A DNA stretch of 25,697 bases from an uncultured Coriobacteriales bacterium (GTDB lineage: Bacteria > Actinomycetota > Coriobacteriia > Coriobacteriales > UMGS124). Location of the stretch: the NCBI GenBank assembly GCA_934662525.1, contig CAKUKJ010000001.1:1-25697 (forward strand). The letters run 5' to 3'. Both the position numbers and the translations under genes were made by a program. The notes under the pieces are model-generated. The model was not told the DNA's origin. It ran no database searches and saw only the letters and a list, made by a program, of their open reading frames with translations. Of this stretch, positions 22,541 to 25,697 are shown piece by piece. How positions within the stretch are numbered: position 1 is the stretch's first letter; every line of letters begins with the position of its first letter.

Positions 22541-24052
22541 GTGGACATAAACGACTGGCTTGTGAAGGTCACGGGCGACATCGACGGCTTCATGTACACC
22601 TATATCTTGTTGGCGTTGCTTGTGCTGACGGGCGTGTGGTTCACCATCCGGACCCGTGCCGTGCAGATCCGCTACATCAAGGACATGTTCACCCAGCTCA
22701 CCGAGAAGAAGCATGTAGACGGCGGGCATGCCATCTCGTCGTTTCAGGCGCTCATGGTGTCCACCGCCAGCCGCGTGGGCACGGGCAACATCGCCGGCGT
22801 CGCCACGGCAATCGCCACGGGAGGGCCGGGTGCGGTCTTTTGGATGTGGATCATGGCGGTCGTGGGGGCTGCGTCGGCCTTTGTGGAGTCCACGCTCGCC
22901 CAGATCTTCAAAGTGCGCGGCAAGGACGGCGAGTTCCGCGGCGGCCCCGCCTATTACATCGAGCAGGGTTTGGGGCACCGCTGGCTGGGCATCGTCTTCG
23001 CCATCCTGCTCATCCTGTGCTTCGCGTTCGGCTTCAACGGCCTGCAGGCCTTCAACGCGGCAAGCTCGCTGACCTATTACACGGGCACGGGCGCGATCGG
23101 CCACAAGGCGGCCGTGGCGTGCGGCCTGGTGCTTGCGTGCATGACGGCGTTCGTCATCTTCGGCGGAGCGCACCGCATCTCCATCATCACCTCGATCGTG
23201 GTGCCCGTCATGGCGCTCGCCTACATCGCCATCGCCGTGTGGACCTGCGTCTCCAACATCGCCGACCTGCCCGCCGCCTTCGCGCTTATGTTCTCCTCGG
23301 CCTTCGACTGGCAGTCCATCTTCGGCGGGTTTGCAGGCTCGGTCGTGATGCTCGGCATCAAGCGCGGCCTGTACTCCAACGAGGCGGGCATGGGCTCGGC
23401 CCCCAACGCCGCCGCCACCGCGAGCGTGTCGCATCCCGTGAAGCAGGGCCTCGTGCAGAGCCTGTCGGTCTACATCGACACGCTGCTCATCTGCACGTGC
23501 TCGGCCATGATGGTGCTTGTGTTCTACGTCCAGGACCCTGCGGCGGCCGAGGGCCTCAACGGCATGCCGCTTGTGCAGATGGCCGTGAACAACTCGGTGG
23601 GCGGATGGGGCATCGACCTCATCACGTTCGCCATCTTCGCCTTTGCGTTCTCCAGCCTCATCGGCAACTACTTCTATGCCGAGAGCAACCTGCGCTTCAT
23701 CAAAGACGGCAGCCCGGCGCTGCTCACCGTGTTCCGCATCGCCTGCATCGTCGTCATCTACTTCGGCGCCGTGAACAGCTTCGACCTCGCCTGGAACCTG
23801 GCCGACATCTTCATGGGCCTCATGGCCATCGTGAACCTCATCGCCATCCTGTTGCTTGGCAAGTGGGCCTTGCGTGCGCTCGATGACTATGCGGAGCAGC
23901 GCCGCTCCGGCAAGGACCCGGTCTTCGTGGCCGACGGCATCGAAGGCTTCCCGCATACGCAGTGCTGGCATGTGGGGCAGGGCGACCTCAAGGACATGGG
24001 CCCCCAGCCCGTGCGCGAGTTCTTCCATGACTCGCTCGACCATGAAGAATAA
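22541..24052 (+). CDS. Sodium:alanine/glycine symporter (AGCS family)
   Basis: 503 residues from the GTG at 22541. AAGGGAG lies 6 nt upstream, whereas the in-frame ATG at 22517 has no ribosome site and overlaps the promoter region. The AGCS hallmark STASRVGTGNIAGVATAIATGG is at about 71-92. Some ten hydrophobic spans follow, with the conserved IKRGLYSNEAGMGSAPNAAA segment and a hydrophilic C-terminal tail (RRSGKDPVFVADGIEGFPHTQCW). Such carriers import alanine or glycine with Na+ across the cytoplasmic membrane. Pairing with the downstream RdgB gene (25 nt) suggests one transcript. Substrate choice is inferred from the family only. Confidence 0.93.
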   Translation: MDINDWLVKVTGDIDGFMYTYILLALLVLTGVWFTIRTRAVQIRYIKDMFTQLTEKKHVDGGHAISSFQALMVSTASRVGTGNIAGVATAIATGGPGAVFWMWIMAVVGAASAFVESTLAQIFKVRGKDGEFRGGPAYYIEQGLGHRWLGIVFAILLILCFAFGFNGLQAFNAASSLTYYTGTGAIGHKAAVACGLVLACMTAFVIFGGAHRISIITSIVVPVMALAYIAIAVWTCVSNIADLPAAFALMFSSAFDWQSIFGGFAGSVVMLGIKRGLYSNEAGMGSAPNAAATASVSHPVKQGLVQSLSVYIDTLLICTCSAMMVLVFYVQDPAAAEGLNGMPLVQMAVNNSVGGWGIDLITFAIFAFAFSSLIGNYFYAESNLRFIKDGSPALLTVFRIACIVVIYFGAVNSFDLAWNLADIFMGLMAIVNLIAILLLGKWALRALDDYAEQRRSGKDPVFVADGIEGFPHTQCWHVGQGDLKDMGPQPVREFFHDSLDHEE

Positions 24053-24077
24053 CCGACAGCAGAAAGGGTCTTGGGAC

Positions 24078-24686
24078 ATGACGGAGAAGCAGACGGTCGT
24101 CGTCGCCAGCAACAACAAGCACAAGATCGAGGAGATGCGCGCCATCTTGGGGCCCGTGCTGCCCGGCGCCGTGTTCAAGGCGATGGGCGAGATCGGCGGC
24201 CTGCCCGAGCCCGAGGAGACGGGCGCGACCTTTGAGGAGAACGCCTTCATCAAGGCGCAGACCATCCACGACCTCACGGGCCTGCCCACGGTGGCCGACG
24301 ACTCAGGCCTTGTGGTGGACGCGCTGGGCGGGGCGCCGGGCGTCTATTCGGCACGCTACTGCGGCGTGCATGGCGACGACGCCGCCAACAACGCCAAACT
24401 GCTGCGCGAGATGGCCGACGTGCCCGAAGGCCGGCGCGCCGCGCGCTTCATGAGCTGCGTCGCCTATGTGGACGAGGGCGTGCGCGTCTGCGGCATCGGC
24501 TCGTGCGAGGGCGTCGTTGGCTTTGAGGGGCGGGGGAGCAACGGCTTCGGCTACGACCCGCTCTTCTGGCCTGCGGACACCCCCGGCAAGACCATGGCCG
24601 AGCTCACCGCGCAGGAGAAGAACGCCATCTCGCACCGCAAGCATGCCATCGAGGCGCTTGCACAGGAGCTGGGGAGGCTTGGGTAG
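24078..24686 (+). CDS. rdgB: XTP/dITP pyrophosphatase (RdgB/HAM1 family)
   Basis: 202 residues from the ATG at 24078, preceded by AGAAAGGG; an earlier ATG at 24042 overlaps the symporter stop but has no ribosome site. Family motifs are VVASNNKHKIEEMRAIL, ETGATFEENAFIKA, the catalytic TVADDSGLVVDALGGAPGVYSARY, GSNGFGYDPLF and AISHRKHA. It hydrolyses non-canonical purine triphosphates and so cleans the nucleotide pool. It converges on dtd, with a 15-bp inverted repeat between them. Confidence 0.96.
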   Translation: MTEKQTVVVASNNKHKIEEMRAILGPVLPGAVFKAMGEIGGLPEPEETGATFEENAFIKAQTIHDLTGLPTVADDSGLVVDALGGAPGVYSARYCGVHGDDAANNAKLLREMADVPEGRRAARFMSCVAYVDEGVRVCGIGSCEGVVGFEGRGSNGFGYDPLFWPADTPGKTMAELTAQEKNAISHRKHAIEALAQELGRLG

Positions 24687-24709
24687 GGAGTTACTGCGGG
24701 TTCCAGGCG

Positions 24710-24775
24710 CAGAACGCAATCGTGACGGGGTTCTGAGGGAAAAACCATCTGAAACTCGCACATGATTGCGTTCTG
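24710..24775. repeat. 15-bp inverted repeat between rdgB and dtd
   Basis: 24710-24724 pairs with 24761-24775 (CAGAACGCAATC/GATTGCGTTCTG perfect, then one G-T and two more pairs) around a 36-nt loop that can form a weak GGTT/AACC hairpin. No T-tract follows on either strand, so it is not a standard intrinsic terminator. Confidence 0.65.
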
Positions 24776-24814
24776 TTGTGCGGGCCCTGCCTACAAGGCG
24801 TTTCTGGCTTTCCG

Positions 24815-25261
24815 CTAAAGCTCGGCGGTGTCGAGCCAGACGGTAAAGGGCCCGTCGTTTACAAGCGACACCTGCATGTCGGCGCCGAATTGCCCGGTCT
24901 GCACGCTGCCCAGGTCGGCGCGCACCATCTCGCAAAAGCACTCGTACAGGGCGCGGGCCTCATCGGGTGCGCCGGCGGAGGTGAACGAGGGGCGGTTGCC
25001 GTGCCTGCAGTCGGCGTAAAGCGTGAACTGGCTCACCACGAGCACCTCCCCACCCACATCTGCCAGCGAGCGGTTCGTCTTGCCGGCCTCGTCCTCGAAG
25101 ATGCGCAGCTTGCGAACCTTGTCCCACAGCTTGCGGGCGGTCGCCTCGTCATCGGTCTGCCCTACGCCAAGCAGGATGAGGAAGCCCCGGCCTATTGCGC
25201 CCGTGGCTTGGCCGTCGATATCTACCTGTGCATGAGCCACGCGCTGGATGAGTGCCCGCAT
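24815..25261 (-). CDS. dtd: D-aminoacyl-tRNA deacylase
   Basis: 148 residues, full length; AAAGGA precedes the ATG at 25261. The start [17 protein letters not shown], the SQFTLYAD motif and NRPSF are characteristic. The C-terminal Gly-cisPro motif, usually NDGPVT, reads NDGPFT here, a change at the Val next to the D-amino-acid pocket. The enzyme removes D-amino acids, and glycine mischarged on tRNA-Ala, from tRNAs. It stands alone on the minus strand, between the convergent rdgB and a following flavoprotein gene. Confidence 0.95.
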   Translation of the reverse strand: MRALIQRVAHAQVDIDGQATGAIGRGFLILLGVGQTDDEATARKLWDKVRKLRIFEDEAGKTNRSLADVGGEVLVVSQFTLYADCRHGNRPSFTSAGAPDEARALYECFCEMVRADLGSVQTGQFGADMQVSLVNDGPFTVWLDTAEL

Positions 25262-25416
25262 GGGAGTCCTTTCTGAGTCTGTCCGCAGGCTTCCGGCTCG
25301 CCTGGATTTCACGAGAGCCATGATAACCGACATTTGGCCGACCCTGTGTGCTGGCCGCTCTTCGTTGCCCGCCTCGCGCCGGAATGCCCTGGGCGCCCCG
25401 GGGCTATCGAGCCAAA

Positions 25417-25472
25417 CCAAAAGCGCCCCCGCCTCCCGTTGCAGGCCAGCGGCTGCAGGGGAGACGGGGCGC
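25417..25472 (-). terminator. Long stem terminator after the right-edge flavoprotein gene
   Basis: On the minus strand an interrupted GC-rich stem (GCGCCCC, CTCCC and TGCAG paired with CTGCA, GGGAG and GGGGCGC; 25423-25472) is followed by TTTTGGTTTGG. It lies 58 nt after the flavoprotein stop. The remaining part of 25262-25529 holds nothing I can assign. Confidence 0.8.
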
Positions 25473-25529
25473 CTTGCGCATCGTGGGTGATGCGAGGGGG
25501 TTGTGCGTGAAATGCGAGGCTGCCGTGCC

Positions 25530-25697
<168 letters not shown>

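Noticed and set aside
22496..24289. Nearly 600-codon minus-strand ORF across the symporter and rdgB
   Set aside because: A high-GC antisense shadow: His/Asp/Arg-rich low-complexity protein, spanning two genes with strong family motifs.

Overview
The window looks like the chromosome of a high-GC anaerobe of the Coriobacteriia, most likely the Eggerthella/Gordonibacter/Slackia group (inferred from gene content; no search was run). The signs are a multi-membrane-segment LuxR regulator divergent from a Tat-exported FAD reductase, a second fumarate-reductase-type flavoprotein at the right edge, actinobacterial gene orders (glmU-prs-pth; divIC next to ppx) and GC-rich third codon positions. The left 4.6 kb is visibly more AT-rich.

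Layout. (1) 1-4600, minus strand: an apparent acquired cassette. A near-consensus promoter flanked by two BlaI/MecI-type operators drives a tightly coupled set: ABC-2-type permease, ABC ATPase and a 114-residue Sec-secreted, Tyr/Trp-rich, Cys-free peptide. After a perfect stem-loop come a BlaR1-like M56 metallopeptidase with a non-penicillin-binding sensor, a BlaI repressor and a 29-residue membrane peptide, closed by a 13-bp stem terminator. I read this as a bacteriocin-like or envelope-stress system under protease-relieved repression. It is the best candidate here for an undescribed system. (2) 4.7-7.1 kb, plus: ybaB, recR, a divergent shikimate-kinase-like protein and a small membrane protein, with tRNA-Gln on minus. 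(3) 7.1-11.7 kb, minus: divIC-like gene, ppx/gppA, tRNA-Leu, polyprenyl synthase and a double peptidoglycan-binding protein. (4) 11.9-15.1 kb, plus: glmU, prs, pth. (5) 15.3-17.4 kb, minus: an EF-G-like GTPase with an altered G3 motif. (6) 17.6-18.6 kb: a small unknown gene and a Phd/ParE-type toxin-antitoxin pair. (7) 18.6-22.3 kb: a LuxR regulator interrupted by an in-frame amber codon, divergent from a Tat flavoprotein. (8) 22.5-25.7 kb: an AGCS amino-acid symporter, an XTP/dITP pyrophosphatase, dtd, and the tail of another flavoprotein.

The second notable signal is a family of three structured repeats (7060-7145, 14352-14452, 22303-22396). Each lies directly 3' of a plus-strand gene. They share fixed internal-loop sequences and an apical hairpin, while the helices differ in sequence yet still pair, which is covariation-like support for a conserved fold. 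No CRISPR array, IS element, integrase or rRNA gene was seen.
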